Shown one piece after another: positions 44,209 through 52,751 of a stretch of 64,000 nt of DNA. The position numbers and the translations under genes are program-made. Where the stretch lies: NCBI GenBank assembly GCA_964237235.1, contig CAXSGY010000027.1, forward strand, positions 10,304 through 74,303, given 5' to 3'. Below the pieces are notes generated by a model. It ran no database searches, was not told the DNA's origin, and saw only the letters and a list, made by a program, of their open reading frames with translations. This DNA comes from GCA-002050365 sp964237235 (GTDB taxonomy: Bacteria > Acidobacteriota > Blastocatellia > Pyrinomonadales > Pyrinomonadaceae). Every line of letters begins with the position of its first letter. The first letter of the stretch is position 1.

Positions 44209-45264
44209 CTAGACTGTTTTTGCCGATTTTTTCTGCAATGATTTGAACGCATCGCTCTTTCTCTGCTCCGACGGGTGAGCATAACGCGATACTTCGCCTA
44301 AACCCGAATGACCGAGCATCGAGGCGAGCGTCAACAGATCGGTTCCCTCTTCCAAAATTCTCGTGGCGAACGTGCGGCGCAGATCGTAAATCCTGAACTT
44401 CGGATGGAGATTTTTGATGGCGATCTGGTGATGCCGGTTCAGATCGAACGTGCGCGGCTCGCCGACCGTTTCGTTTTTCGAAAACAAAAAATCGCCCGTG
44501 AATTTTTCGAGCCGGGTTCGCAGAATCTTTTCAACTTTTTCCTCAAACCAAATCCTGCGGTTCGCCGCTTTCGTTTTCCCGTTCTCGACTTGCAGAAACC
44601 CTTTTTCCAAATTCACCTGATGCCGCCGCAGTTCCTAAACTTCGAGCGGGCGCATCCCGGTCTCGACGATGATCGTCGCCACGTCGCGCAGCGGCTGAAC
44701 GCAAGCTATCAGGTAAAGTTTTTCTTCCTCGTTGCTTAAAACGTGAAACCGTCTTTCATTTTCCGAAAGCTGCTTGATGTCCACCGCTATATTTTTCCTT
44801 AGGTGTTCCGATTTGACGAGGCGGTTGAAAATCGTTTTGAGAGCGATGATTTCCAAATTCACCGTGCCGCTCGTAATCAAACCGCCGGTTTTCTGCGAAG
44901 GTTGTTTCGACCGCCAGATGATGTATTGCTTGACGTGTTTGGCTTCGATACGGTCCGACTTCAAGGGTCCGAAATATTTTTTCAGCGGCTGGCAGGTATA
45001 CATCATCCGGCGGTAGGAATTCGGCTTGGCGGCGTGCTTGATCTTCAGCCATTTGAGGTAATCCTCGACCGCCTCTTTGAAGAATGGCGCGTCTTTTTTT
45101 AGTTTTACGCCAATGCGCCCCGGGGCAAGCTCGTGCCGCTAAGCCGCTTCCACTTCCGCCGCGTCGCGCTTGTCTTTGCATTTCGTAGACTGCTGGACAA
45201 GCTCGCCGGCGAAGGTGAATTTCATCCACCAAAATTTCGAGTTGGGGCGTTTATACAATCCCAT
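44209..45264 (-). pseudogene. tyrosine recombinase/integrase with two in-frame TAG codons
   Basis: A single frame of 352 codons encodes a phage-type integrase: MGLYKRPNSKFWWMKFTFAG, SAM-like N-terminal part SYRRMMYTCQPLKKYF, catalytic Arg in VETGMRPLEV, RRIWFEEKVEKILRTRLEKF, YDLRRTFATRILEEGTDLLT (the usual HxLRH is YDLRR) and MLGHSGLGEVSRYAHP with the nucleophile Tyr. TAG occurs at codon 42 (45141-45139) and codon 210 (44637-44635). Everything else is open. Both stops are amber. The gene follows the regulator-like gene with a TAATG overlap, so it is co-translated if it is read at all. Confidence 0.85.
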
Positions 45265-45971
45265 TATTTTTTCGCCTCCCGTTGCTTTTTGGCTTTCTTC
45301 TTTATGTTTTGCAGACTATCTATGCACTTCTGGTTTCCGCAGGTTTCAGAATTATTTTTCTTTGCCCAAAATATATTTTTGCAGATCGGGCAAATTCTGA
45401 CGCGAATCGGATTCACGCCCATGAGAGACTCCTGCACTTCGTCGGCTTGAAATTTACCTTCACCGTTTTCGACAATATATTTGACTCCAACAGCGCGATT
45501 TTCAAAATCAACGTCCCGGTACATACCGAGAAGCCCGGCATCAATTATTTTTGCTTTTGTCGCATAGCGTAAATTTTCAATGGCAATTTCACGAAGTCTC
45601 ATACTTACACGAACAAATGCGAGGTAAGTGAAAGCATAGACAAATTCATTCTCCTTATAATTTTCGTTGTAATTTTGGGGATCGTCCAAATACTGAATGA
45701 GCATAGTATATGGAGAAATTAAATCTCGGATTAGCTCATCTCTATCACTTAAATAATGACACCATATTTCGTAGTCACTCATCGGAATATCACTATCCGC
45801 CCAGGTCATTTTTGCAAAAAATTTGTCTCCGCGCGTCGCCCTGCGTTTTCGATAGATTTCCTCCAAACCTTCCGAATACGGAAGAAAAACATTCGCCGGA
45901 GTCAGATTCGCAATGTCAATTAATTTAGAAAGTTCTGCCGGACAGTCACCGGTTTTAATATATTTTTTCAT
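45264..45971 (-). CDS. hypothetical element protein with CGNR-like zinc finger
   Basis: A 235-residue protein from MKKYIKTGDCPAELSKLIDI. The N-terminal 180 residues are helical and unrecognised. The C-terminal RVRICPICKNIFWAKKNNSE then TCGNQKCIDS carries four cysteines in a C-x2-C...C-x4-C array like the CGNR/ABATE stress-response zinc finger, followed by a Lys-rich tail. It overlaps the integrase start (TAATG) and faces the excisionase across a divergent AT-rich promoter region, so it probably regulates the element. Confidence 0.75.
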   Translation of the reverse strand: MKKYIKTGDCPAELSKLIDIANLTPANVFLPYSEGLEEIYRKRRATRGDKFFAKMTWADSDIPMSDYEIWCHYLSDRDELIRDLISPYTMLIQYLDDPQNYNENYKENEFVYAFTYLAFVRVSMRLREIAIENLRYATKAKIIDAGLLGMYRDVDFENRAVGVKYIVENGEGKFQADEVQESLMGVNPIRVRICPICKNIFWAKKNNSETCGNQKCIDSLQNIKKKAKKQREAKK

Positions 45972-46146
45972 AAATTCACCGTTTGATTTTCCCAAAGTCG
46001 AGTTATATAGTAAATCAATAAAATATTTTTAGTCAATCAATTTCAGGATTTACAGAAAATTATTTTCTAATATAGAATTATTTTGGGTTAAAACTAATTG
46101 GCAATTCAGCTAAATTTAACAATCAAAATTTTCGAATAGAGGAAAA

Positions 46147-46329
46147 ATGCTAAATACAATCCAACAAACAAACAAAAAAACGTATTCAGTAAAAGCGGCG
46201 GCGCAAGCGTTCGATGCATCCGTTCCGTTCGTGAGAAACGAAATTCGTGACGGAAACCTGAGGGCAAAAAAGATTGGTCGGAAAGTCGTGATTCTCGACA
46301 CCGATCTACAAAATTATTTAGAGAATTAA
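46147..46329 (+). CDS. excisionase/MerR-like DNA-binding protein
   Basis: A 60-residue protein with a single excisionase-family winged helix: TYSVKAAAQAFDASVPFVRN then EIRDGNLRAKKIGRKVVILD, TDLQNYLEN. These are the helix-turn-helix and wing (RxIGRxxxI) of the Xis/HTH_17 group. It is the first gene of the rightward operon of the element, divergent from the CGNR-like/integrase genes, as expected for a module controlling integration and excision. Confidence 0.88.
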   Translation: MLNTIQQTNKKTYSVKAAAQAFDASVPFVRNEIRDGNLRAKKIGRKVVILDTDLQNYLEN

Positions 46330-46367
46330 CCAGACTACGAGGTAAAAAACCAGTAGAAAAAATAATT

Positions 46368-46814
46368 ATGAAAACCAATAGAAAAGCCGCCCAGAGTGCA
46401 ATCTGGAACGGCTTAGAAAATCAGTTAATTGCAGGCGGCAATCAAAGCGATTTCGTATTTGATTGTAGGGAAAATCATCAACAAAATCAAGCGATTAAAT
46501 GCGATCTGTGCAACCCATCGCTCGAAAAACCGCGCGGCGCGGCGAAACTCTGCCCGAAGTGCGAAGTCGACCGCGAACGAACCGCGCAGACATTTTTCGA
46601 GAATTTCAAAAAGCACGGGCGTGTTTATAAATTAGATTGTTTCTGCTTCGCGTGTAACTCGCGCAAAACTTCGGCGATGATGGCAAAGATAATTCCGATC
46701 TGCCGAAAATGCGCCGACGAACTGAAAACGAAAGGAACAATCGCGCAGAGCAATTTTATTTCCCGTGCGACGAACAATTTCTTACGCGAAATTAAAAAGG
46801 CGGTGACCGTATGA
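46368..46814 (+). CDS. element-encoded Cys-rich protein with several CxxC pairs
   Basis: A 148-residue protein with cysteine pairs IKCDLCNPS, KLCPKCEVD, FCFACNS and PICRKCAD, giving two likely zinc sites. No family is recognised. The composition is Lys/Arg/Asn-rich, and a four-base ATGA overlap couples it to the next gene. It probably acts in transcription or DNA handling of the element. Confidence 0.7.
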   Translation: MKTNRKAAQSAIWNGLENQLIAGGNQSDFVFDCRENHQQNQAIKCDLCNPSLEKPRGAAKLCPKCEVDRERTAQTFFENFKKHGRVYKLDCFCFACNSRKTSAMMAKIIPICRKCADELKTKGTIAQSNFISRATNNFLREIKKAVTV

Positions 46815-47023
46815 AGAATTTTCGTTTGCCTGATTTCCCGAAACTCAATCTGCCGCCGCGCGTCCAGTGCGCGAACTGCGGCGGCAGATTAAACCCCGAA
46901 GTCGAGTTTCAGACAACCGTTTCGCTGTGCGCCGCGTGTCTCAGAAATTACGCGAACATCAGCTCGATTCTCGACGCGCATTCGGACCGGAAGATTAAAC
47001 GCAATTTCAATCAAGGGAGATAA
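46811..47023 (+). CDS. small zinc-ribbon protein
   Basis: A 70-residue protein with PRVQCANCGGRLNPEVEFQT and TVSLCAACLRNY, a compact CxxC...CxxC ribbon. The ATG overlaps the upstream stop (ATGA). Function unknown. A GC-rich hairpin follows at 47030-47054. Confidence 0.7.
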   Translation: MKNFRLPDFPKLNLPPRVQCANCGGRLNPEVEFQTTVSLCAACLRNYANISSILDAHSDRKIKRNFNQGR

Positions 47024-47029
47024 AGAAAA

Positions 47030-47054
47030 GCCGCGGCTCTCGACAAGCCGCGGC
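47030..47054. promoter_or_regulatory. GC-rich hairpin upstream of the primase-helicase
   Basis: GCCGCGGC at 47030-47037 and again at 47047-47054 are self-complementary 8-mers that pair across a nine-base loop. There is no T-run. They lie 14 bases before the primase-helicase ATG and could block or modulate its translation, or act as an operator. Confidence 0.5.
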
Positions 47055-47067
47055 GACTAAAAAAAAT

Positions 47068-49707
47068 ATGAATGGAATAAATAAAATTTACCACGAACCG
47101 CCAATCAATTCAATCGTCGGCATCAGTTCGACGTTCAATTTAACTTACGAAGATTTACAAAAGCGTTCGAGCAGCTTTCTCGATGCACAGACCTTGCGCC
47201 TCGCCGGAGTGCGCCGCGTCAACAATGACATCGCGCATCAAATTTTGGGAAAGGAAACCAGAATCAAAGATGTCGAATATGCGGGACTGGCGATTCCGTA
47301 TTTTCAATTCCGCAACGACGGCACGCGCTATGTCGCCGAATGGACGCTGCGCCGCGACGTTCCCGATTACGAGAAAAACGGGCGCGGCGAGCTGAAGGAA
47401 AAGCGCAAATATATCAAATACGCCGGAGTCAAAAATCAGCTTTACATTCCGCCGATGCTGCCGCCCGAAACGCTCGCCGATCAATCTTTGCCCATCGTGT
47501 TCGTCGAAGGCGAATTCAAAGCGGCGGCTCTGGCGCGGATCGCCACGCGCGACTTTTCCGAAAAAGATTGGTCGTTTGTTCCGCTCGGTTTGTCGGGCGT
47601 GGATAACTTCAAGAAAACAGGCAAAGCAGAAACACCGCACGGCGAGCGGCGCGTCAGCGAAGAGCTGACCGAGTTTCAGCGCATCGCGTTCGAGAATCGC
47701 TCGGTCGGCATTTGTTTCGATTCCGACTTATCCGACAAGCCGGCAGTCAAAGCGGCGCGCGCGTCTGTCGAGTTTTCTCAAAGAAAAGAAGGCAAAAGTT
47801 TTTCACGTCAACTTTCCGAAAGTTTATCAGGGCGTTCAGACCAAAGGCATTGATGATTATCTCGGCGCAATCGAAAAATCGCTCGGCAAAGACAGAGTGG
47901 TCGGCGAATTTCTTGATCTACTCGACAAAACCCAAAAACCGAAAATCAAACCGGCTTTGATGGCGGAGAACTTCTCGCTCGATTTATACGGCGCGGACGA
48001 AAAGGCGGGCGTATATTACGAGAACAAGGAAACCGGCGATAAGCTGCACGTCTGCTCGCCGCTTGAAATCGTCGCCGAAACGCAGACCGAAGCCGGAGAG
48101 AACTACGGTCGCTTTCTGCACTGGTCCGATTCCAAGGGCAGAGTGAAAACGTGGGCGATGCCGCTCGAACTGGTTCACGGCGACGGCTTCGAGCTGATTA
48201 AATATCTCGTCTCGCGCGGGCTGCTCATCGGCGCGAGCCGCAATCATCACGACAAACTGAAAAACTACATCAATCTTTCGCAGCCGTCGGAGACCATCAT
48301 CTGCACGGCGAAGATCGGCTGGCACAACGGCGTGTTCGTCTTTCCCGACGAAACCGTCGGCGCGGGCGAAACGAGCGTCGTTTATCAGCCGGAATACGCG
48401 ACCGCTCATAAGTTCGGAACAAACGGGACGCTCGAAGAATGGCAGAACGGCATCGCCAAATACCGCGTCGGCAATTCAAGGCTGGTCTTCGGCGCGTCGC
48501 TCGCCTTTGCCGCGCCGCTTCTTCCAATTGTCGAGATGCAGAGCGGCGGCTTTCATAATCGCGGCGGCACGTCGAGCGGCAAGATGACGGTCAGCTTCGT
48601 CGCCGGTTCGGTCGTCGGCGGATCGAACGACGAACTCGGCTATTGCCAATCGTGGAAGGCGACGGCGAACGGTCTTGAGTCGGTCGCCGAGATGCACAAT
48701 CATTCGCTGCTCTGCCTGGACGAGCTGGCGCAGATGGACGGCAGACAGGCGGGCGATGTCGGTTGTATGCTGGCGAACGGCGAAGGCAAAAAACGAATGA
48801 CGAAAACCGTCACCGCCCGCCGCGCGCTGGCGTGGCAACTGCTCTTTCTCTCGACCGGCGAAATTTCGCTCGCCGACAAAATGAGCGAAGCCGGTTTGAC
48901 GATCAAGGGCGGTCAGGAGATCCGCGTGCTGGACATTCCGGCGGAAACGGGAAAATTCGGCGTGTTCGAGAATTTGCACAAATTCTCGGACGGGCAGAGC
49001 TTCGCCGATTATCTGCGCTCGGCATCGCGCCGCTTTTACGGCACGGCGATCAGAGAATTCCTGCGCCAGTTCATCAACCTCGGCGCGCAAGCGACGAAAA
49101 CCGGCTGGCGCGATTTTTCCGATAAATTTATCGAGAAAATTCTGCCGAAGAATAAACAATATCCGTCGGAAGTCTACCGCGCGGCGGGAAGATTCGCGCT
49201 GGTCGCTTTTGCCGGCGAGACGGCGAACAAGCTGCAAGTCACGAAATGGCGGGCGAAGCATCGGCGGCGGCGGAAACGGTCTTTCGCGCGTGGTTCGAGA
49301 ACCGGAACGGGCGCGGCACTTCCGACGCGGAGCGGGCGATTTCGCAAATCCGGGCGTTCATCGAAGCGCACGGTTCGAGCCGCTTCGAGATGCTGACCTC
49401 GACCGACGAATCACTGGACACGACGCGCATCATTAACCGCGCGGGCTTCCGCAAACAAACGGACGCGGGCGAATTCGAATATCTGTTTCTGCCGGAAATC
49501 TTTCGGCAGGAAGTCTGCAAGGGCTTCGATTATAAATTCGTCTGCAAAATTTTAGACGAGCGCGGCTTTCTCAACAGCAGTTCGACGGGTTTTCAAAAAC
49601 AACTGAAATACGGCGGCGCGCAGATCAGACCTTATTGGATCAGTTCGAAAATTCTCGAGGACGCAAATGAGACGGAAAAACTAAAGACGCAGACCGCCGA
49701 AGCGTAA
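47068..49707 (+). pseudogene. DUF3854-DUF927 primase-helicase-type replication protein, two frameshifts
   Basis: Correcting one extra T near 47772 (GTTTTC) and one missing G near 49247 (TGGCGGG) gives a single protein of about 879 residues. The N-terminal part (from MNGINKIYHEPPINSIVG) contains DUF3854 with LPIVFVEGEFKAAALARIAT (toprim-like Glu) and GICFDSDLSDKPAVK. The centre, from MAENFSLDLY, carries DUF927 with the P-loop GGTSSGKMTVSFVAG, LLCLDELAQMDGRQAGDVGC (Walker B) and KKRMTKTVTARRALAWQLLF. The C-terminal domain starts AGEASAAAETVFRAWF. It is a superfamily-3-like helicase fused to a primase-like domain, the replication initiator of the element. Confidence 0.85.
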
Positions 49708-49716
49708 AAATGAGTT

Positions 49717-49913
49717 GTTACCGCTGTTACCGATGTTACCGAATAGAAAACAAAGGACTTAAGCGGTAATAAGTCGGAAATCGGAAGTTGTTACCGTTGT
49801 TACCGCAACGAGTCGAGTAACAACGGTAACAAGTCGGAAAAAAGCAGTTGTTACCGCTTAACTGTTGCAGACAAAGGCGGGTAACAACGGTAACAACGGT
49901 CACAAGCCGAAAA
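49717..49913. repeat. iteron array, putative replication origin of the element
   Basis: Twelve copies of GTTACCG or its reverse CGGTAAC (three degenerate) occur within 190 bases between the primase-helicase and the next gene. Forward: 49717, 49726, 49735, 49790, 49799, 49850. Reverse: 49764 (CGGTAAT), 49815 (GAGTAAC), 49824, 49879 (GGGTAAC), 49888, 49897 (CGGTCAC). Within each group starts are exactly nine bases apart, and the groups run F3-R1-F2-R2-F1-R3. CGGTAACAAGTCGGAAA recurs at 49764, 49824 and 49897. The placement beside a primase-helicase is that of P4-like origins. Confidence 0.75.
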
Positions 49914-49914
49914 T

Positions 49915-50355
49915 ATGATTGGCACAATAGAAACGAATAAAACCGAAGCAAACTTTTTCGCCGATATTATCGCGGCGATTGACGGCGCGAAGGTCAAGCC
50001 CGCAGTAATGCCGCAAGCACAACCGGCGACTCTGACCGAAAGATTAAATTCGATGATTGCCGTCGGAACATCATTCGACATTTCGGCTGATGATTTTCAA
50101 GTCACTGGCGCGGAGTTTCTATCAAGCGCGGAAACGGCATTTTTCTACGCGAACAAATCAGAAGTTCTTTGCACGCTGCAACAATCGGCTCTGATGAAAT
50201 ATCTATCGCCGTCCGATTTGCAGATGTTCGTTGATGAAGTCAAAGAACGCGCGGCGATTTTGTCTGACGGCAAAAGCGGCGAGCCGCCATTTGAAATTCT
50301 GAATGAGATTGTCCGTGAATGGTTCGCGGATATGTTGGAAGAGATGCCGAAATGA
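49915..50355 (+). CDS. hypothetical element protein
   Basis: A 146-residue acidic, helical protein (MIGTIETNKTEANFFADIIA ... EWFADMLEEMPK) with no recognised motif. It starts right after the iteron array, so it may be expressed from the origin region. The stop overlaps an ATG for a 36-residue ORF. Confidence 0.65.
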   Translation: MIGTIETNKTEANFFADIIAAIDGAKVKPAVMPQAQPATLTERLNSMIAVGTSFDISADDFQVTGAEFLSSAETAFFYANKSEVLCTLQQSALMKYLSPSDLQMFVDEVKERAAILSDGKSGEPPFEILNEIVREWFADMLEEMPK

Positions 50356-50462
50356 AAATAGCAACGGACAAGTTCAAAACAAAAAGCCGCGAAGGAAAAT
50401 CGGTCGAAAACTGGACACATAGACGTTGGACAAAAGAGGAGTATGAACACAAAAACATTTAA
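50352..50462 (+). CDS. 36-residue basic ORF
   Basis: ATGA overlap with the preceding stop. It encodes MKIATDKFKTKSREGKSVEN then WTHRRWTKEEYEHKNI. It is very basic at the start and overlaps the next gene by 20 bases. Coding status is suggested only by the coupling. Confidence 0.4.
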   Translation: MKIATDKFKTKSREGKSVENWTHRRWTKEEYEHKNI

Positions 50463-50808
50463 CGAAAATTTTGATATTGATCGAAAGGCGAAAGGCGTGA
50501 AAGCGATGCCGAAAAACGCGCCCGCTCTGCCAGAGATAAAAACAGCGAATGGCGAAATTTACGACGCAAACCAAACTTATCATTTCTTCGACGAAGCAAG
50601 CCGCGAAGTTCGCTCGTCAACCGGCTTTCGTCGAACCGATGAACACCTGTGCGCCTTCGGGCTGAAGATCGTCGCTGTCTCTGCGCTGCACACAACCCGC
50701 GATGCCGCGCTCGCCGACGGACAGAAATTTTTTAACGCGGAGATCGAACATTTACGCGAACGAATCAGGCAATATGAAATCGAGAAACAGCCCCCAATCG
50801 AAGCCTGA
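50443..50808 (+). CDS. hypothetical element protein
   Basis: A 121-residue protein with AGAGGAG immediately before the ATG. It begins MNTKTFNENFDIDRKAKGVK and ends HLRERIRQYEIEKQPPIEA. The helical, charged C-terminus looks like a coiled coil. No family recognised. Confidence 0.6.
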   Translation: MNTKTFNENFDIDRKAKGVKAMPKNAPALPEIKTANGEIYDANQTYHFFDEASREVRSSTGFRRTDEHLCAFGLKIVAVSALHTTRDAALADGQKFFNAEIEHLRERIRQYEIEKQPPIEA

Positions 50809-50835
50809 AAGCGGTGCTGACTTCGCGCTAAAAGC

Positions 50836-50893
50836 AGAGACAAAGCAGAGACAAAATTTGAAAATGACAGATTTTGACAGAGATTTTGACAGT
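50836..50893 (+). repeat. short tandem direct repeats before the terminase-small-like gene
   Basis: GCAGAGACAAA occurs twice in tandem at about 50836-50857, followed by three TGACAG units spaced by ATTT and AGATTT (about 50866-50892). These end directly before the ATG at 50894. They may be protein-binding sites rather than coding sequence, favouring 50894 as the true start. Confidence 0.55.
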
Positions 50894-51259
50894 ATGGCGA
50901 AACAGACCAATAAGGAAAAAGCACTAGCCGCATTGCTTAGATTTCCGACGATCACCGAGGCGGCGAAGGATTGCGGACTCTCGGAGAAAACTTTATACCG
51001 TTACTTGCGCGACAAGGATTTTCTGAGCGAATACCGCGAAGCCCGCCGCGCGATTATGGAAACGGCGACAACCGAACTGCAAAAGTCGGCTCTCGAAGCA
51101 GTTGAAACGCTCAAACGAAACCAGAATTGCGAGAATCCGGCGGTCGAGATTCGCGCGGCGCAAGCAATCCTCGATTTAGCGTTTCGCGGCGTAGAGATTG
51201 ACGATGTTTTAAAAAGGCTGGAGAAAATTGAGAGCGAAGTTGGAGGAAATCAGAAATGA
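50894..51259 (+). CDS. phage terminase-small-subunit-like HTH protein
   Basis: A 121-residue protein MAKQTNKEKALAALLRFPTI TEAAKDCGLSEKTLYRYLRD with a homeodomain-like helix-turn-helix (residues about 8-50), then ARRAIMETATTELQKSALEA and EIRAAQAILDLAFRGVEIDD. This is the architecture of small terminase subunits and related DNA-packaging HTH proteins in phages and satellites. Upstream in-frame starts at 50774 and 50864 would read through the direct repeats. The stop overlaps the next ATG. Confidence 0.65.
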   Translation: MAKQTNKEKALAALLRFPTITEAAKDCGLSEKTLYRYLRDKDFLSEYREARRAIMETATTELQKSALEAVETLKRNQNCENPAVEIRAAQAILDLAFRGVEIDDVLKRLEKIESEVGGNQK

Positions 51260-51507
51260 ATTTAAAAGCAAGAATTGAAAAGGTCGAAAAGTATGCAAAG
51301 GTCTCGGACTTCTGTGTTTGTCACGGTAATCCGCGCTGCGTGTCGGTGTATTGGGAAGACGGCAAACCGTCAACCCGCCTGCAACTGAAAGCAAATCGTA
51401 CGCCGATTCCTGATACTTGCAAAGTGTGCGGCAAACCGATCAACAAAACGACGATCATCGTGGATTTCGTTTCGCCGACGATGCCGAAACCGGAGGGCGC
51501 GAAATAA
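51256..51507 (+). CDS. zinc-ribbon protein, tandem copy 1
   Basis: An 83-residue protein MNLKARIEKVEKYAKVSDFC with VCHGNPRC and DTCKVCGKPIN. It is a four-cysteine ribbon. The protein opens with the same M-N-[LI]-K-x-R-I-x-K-[VI] helix as the next gene, so the two are tandem paralogues. Coupled to its neighbours by ATGA upstream and TAATG downstream. Confidence 0.65.
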   Translation: MNLKARIEKVEKYAKVSDFCVCHGNPRCVSVYWEDGKPSTRLQLKANRTPIPDTCKVCGKPINKTTIIVDFVSPTMPKPEGAK

Positions 51508-51872
51508 TGAATATCAAAATTCGAATAAAGAAAATCGAAAGCGAATTGCAGTTAGACGCGGACACTTGCCGCTGCAATAAAGAGATCAATATCAAAGTCG
51601 AGCCGAGGAGCGAAACGGATGAACTGCCCCCGCCGAAGACGTGCGCTGATTGCGGTAAGGTTCAAACGGAGCGGTGGATGACATTCAATTTCAACAGCAA
51701 CATTGAAACCGAACTGATACTTCCGCAGTATCAGGTGATCGAACCGGGCGACGAGTTTCACGAGGAGAAAACCCAAATGAACATCAAAAATCGAATTAAA
51801 AAGATTTCCGACGCGCTGCGAACGCAAGCCGAAACGATCAACAGCAAACCGTTTCTAACGCTCGACCAATAA
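51507..51872 (+). CDS. zinc-ribbon protein, tandem copy 2 with a partial third copy
   Basis: A 121-residue protein: MNIKIRIKKIESELQLDADT, CRCNKEINIKVEPR, KTCADCGKVQTERWMTFNFN, then from residue 91 a third MNIKNRIKKISDALRTQAET without a following ribbon. The internal ATG at 51777 marks the third unit. Duplication of the N-terminal helix suggests unequal recombination between tandem copies. Unknown function. Confidence 0.65.
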   Translation: MNIKIRIKKIESELQLDADTCRCNKEINIKVEPRSETDELPPPKTCADCGKVQTERWMTFNFNSNIETELILPQYQVIEPGDEFHEEKTQMNIKNRIKKISDALRTQAETINSKPFLTLDQ

Positions 51873-51982
51873 GAGACGCGCGCGCGGCGGGCGTTCTTGA
51901 TATGACAACAAGCGAGGAGCGATGCTTCTTTTTTAACCGCGAATTGGAAGCGGAATTTATTTCTTAAAAATTAATTAAAATT

Positions 51983-52451
51983 ATGCAAAAAACACGACCA
52001 AAACCGAAAACCATAATGGGCAGAAAATTCGACGCGGCGGCTTATCAAAGCCGTTCGCTCGGTGAAATCAAAACATACGAAGTCGCGCTGCCGTCCGGCT
52101 TCGTCTTTACCCTGCGCCGTCCGAACGTGCAGGGCTACGGTGGCGAGCGGGCGAATGCCGTCAACTCTGTTGCAAAAGATGATGGAAACTGAAAAACGCA
52201 CGAAAAACGGCGCGACTGCAATAGACGCGACCGGCGAGTTTTCGACCGACGAAGCCGCCGATCTGATGCGGTTTCAAGCGATGCTGGTCAAAAAGGCGTG
52301 CGTCGTGCCGCGGATCGTTGATAATCCAGCCGCGCCCGAAGAAATTCGTTTTGAAGATATTGACGACGATGATTATTTGTTTCTGGTCAAATGGTGCGGA
52401 GCCGGGAGCGTCGAAGGCGAAAACTTCGAGCAATTTCGTCAGCAATCCTGA
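51983..52451 (+). pseudogene. phage tail-assembly-chaperone-like protein, one frameshift
   Basis: The frame runs MQKTRPKPKTIMGRKFDAAA to VFTLRRPNVQGY. An extra G near 52138 breaks it, and the protein then continues as VASGRMPSTLLQKMMETEKR, ATGEFSTDEAADLMRFQAML and EIRFEDIDDDDYLFLVKWC to the stop at 52451 (about 155 residues). The strand pattern and acidic C-terminal motif resemble phage tail-assembly chaperones (gpG-like). Extra-base error or a natural frameshift are both possible. Confidence 0.5.
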
Positions 52452-52452
52452 T

Positions 52453-52680
52453 TTGTTGTTGGAGTGGGCATTGATCGCCAGAGACGGCGGCAAAAACTTG
52501 TCGGACCGGCTACTGGCAGAAGACGAATTGATTGCCGCCGATTTAGACCGCTGCGCCCGGTATCAGTTGGCAAAGTTTGATTTGCGCGAGAAAAAGGCGT
52601 GGGCGCAAATCAACAGCGTCGGTGTGGGCGCGGGGTTTGCCGGAGAGCCGTTGAAATTCGGCGGCGAAGATAACAGTTAG
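52453..52680 (+). CDS. small phage-like protein (TTG start, partner of the tail-chaperone-like gene)
   Basis: From a TTG at 52453 the frame encodes LLLEWALIARDGGKNLSDRL then LAEDELIAADLDRCARYQLA and KFDLREKKAWAQINSVGVGA to the stop at 52680. The same frame is open upstream across the end of the preceding gene (from about 52318), so it overlaps that gene in the +1 direction. Alternative readings are a separate gene with a TTG start, or the second half of a frameshift-fused pair. A terminator follows. Confidence 0.45.
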   Translation: MLLEWALIARDGGKNLSDRLLAEDELIAADLDRCARYQLAKFDLREKKAWAQINSVGVGAGFAGEPLKFGGEDNS

Positions 52681-52701
52681 ATAAATTAACCAAAGAAATA
52701 C

Positions 52702-52735
52702 AAAAGCCCGCTTTCGATAAGATGAGCGGGCTTTT
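52702..52735 (+). terminator. Rho-independent terminator at the end of the element
   Basis: AAAAGCCCGCT at 52702-52712 pairs exactly with AGCGGGCTTTT at 52725-52735. It closes the rightward operon. Confidence 0.88.
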
Positions 52736-52751
52736 ACGCGCCATTTCCGGC

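Noticed and set aside
49710..49769. 19-codon frame MSCYRCYRCYR within the iteron region
   Set aside because: It merely translates the phased GTTACCG repeats; no ribosome site, and too short to be a gene.
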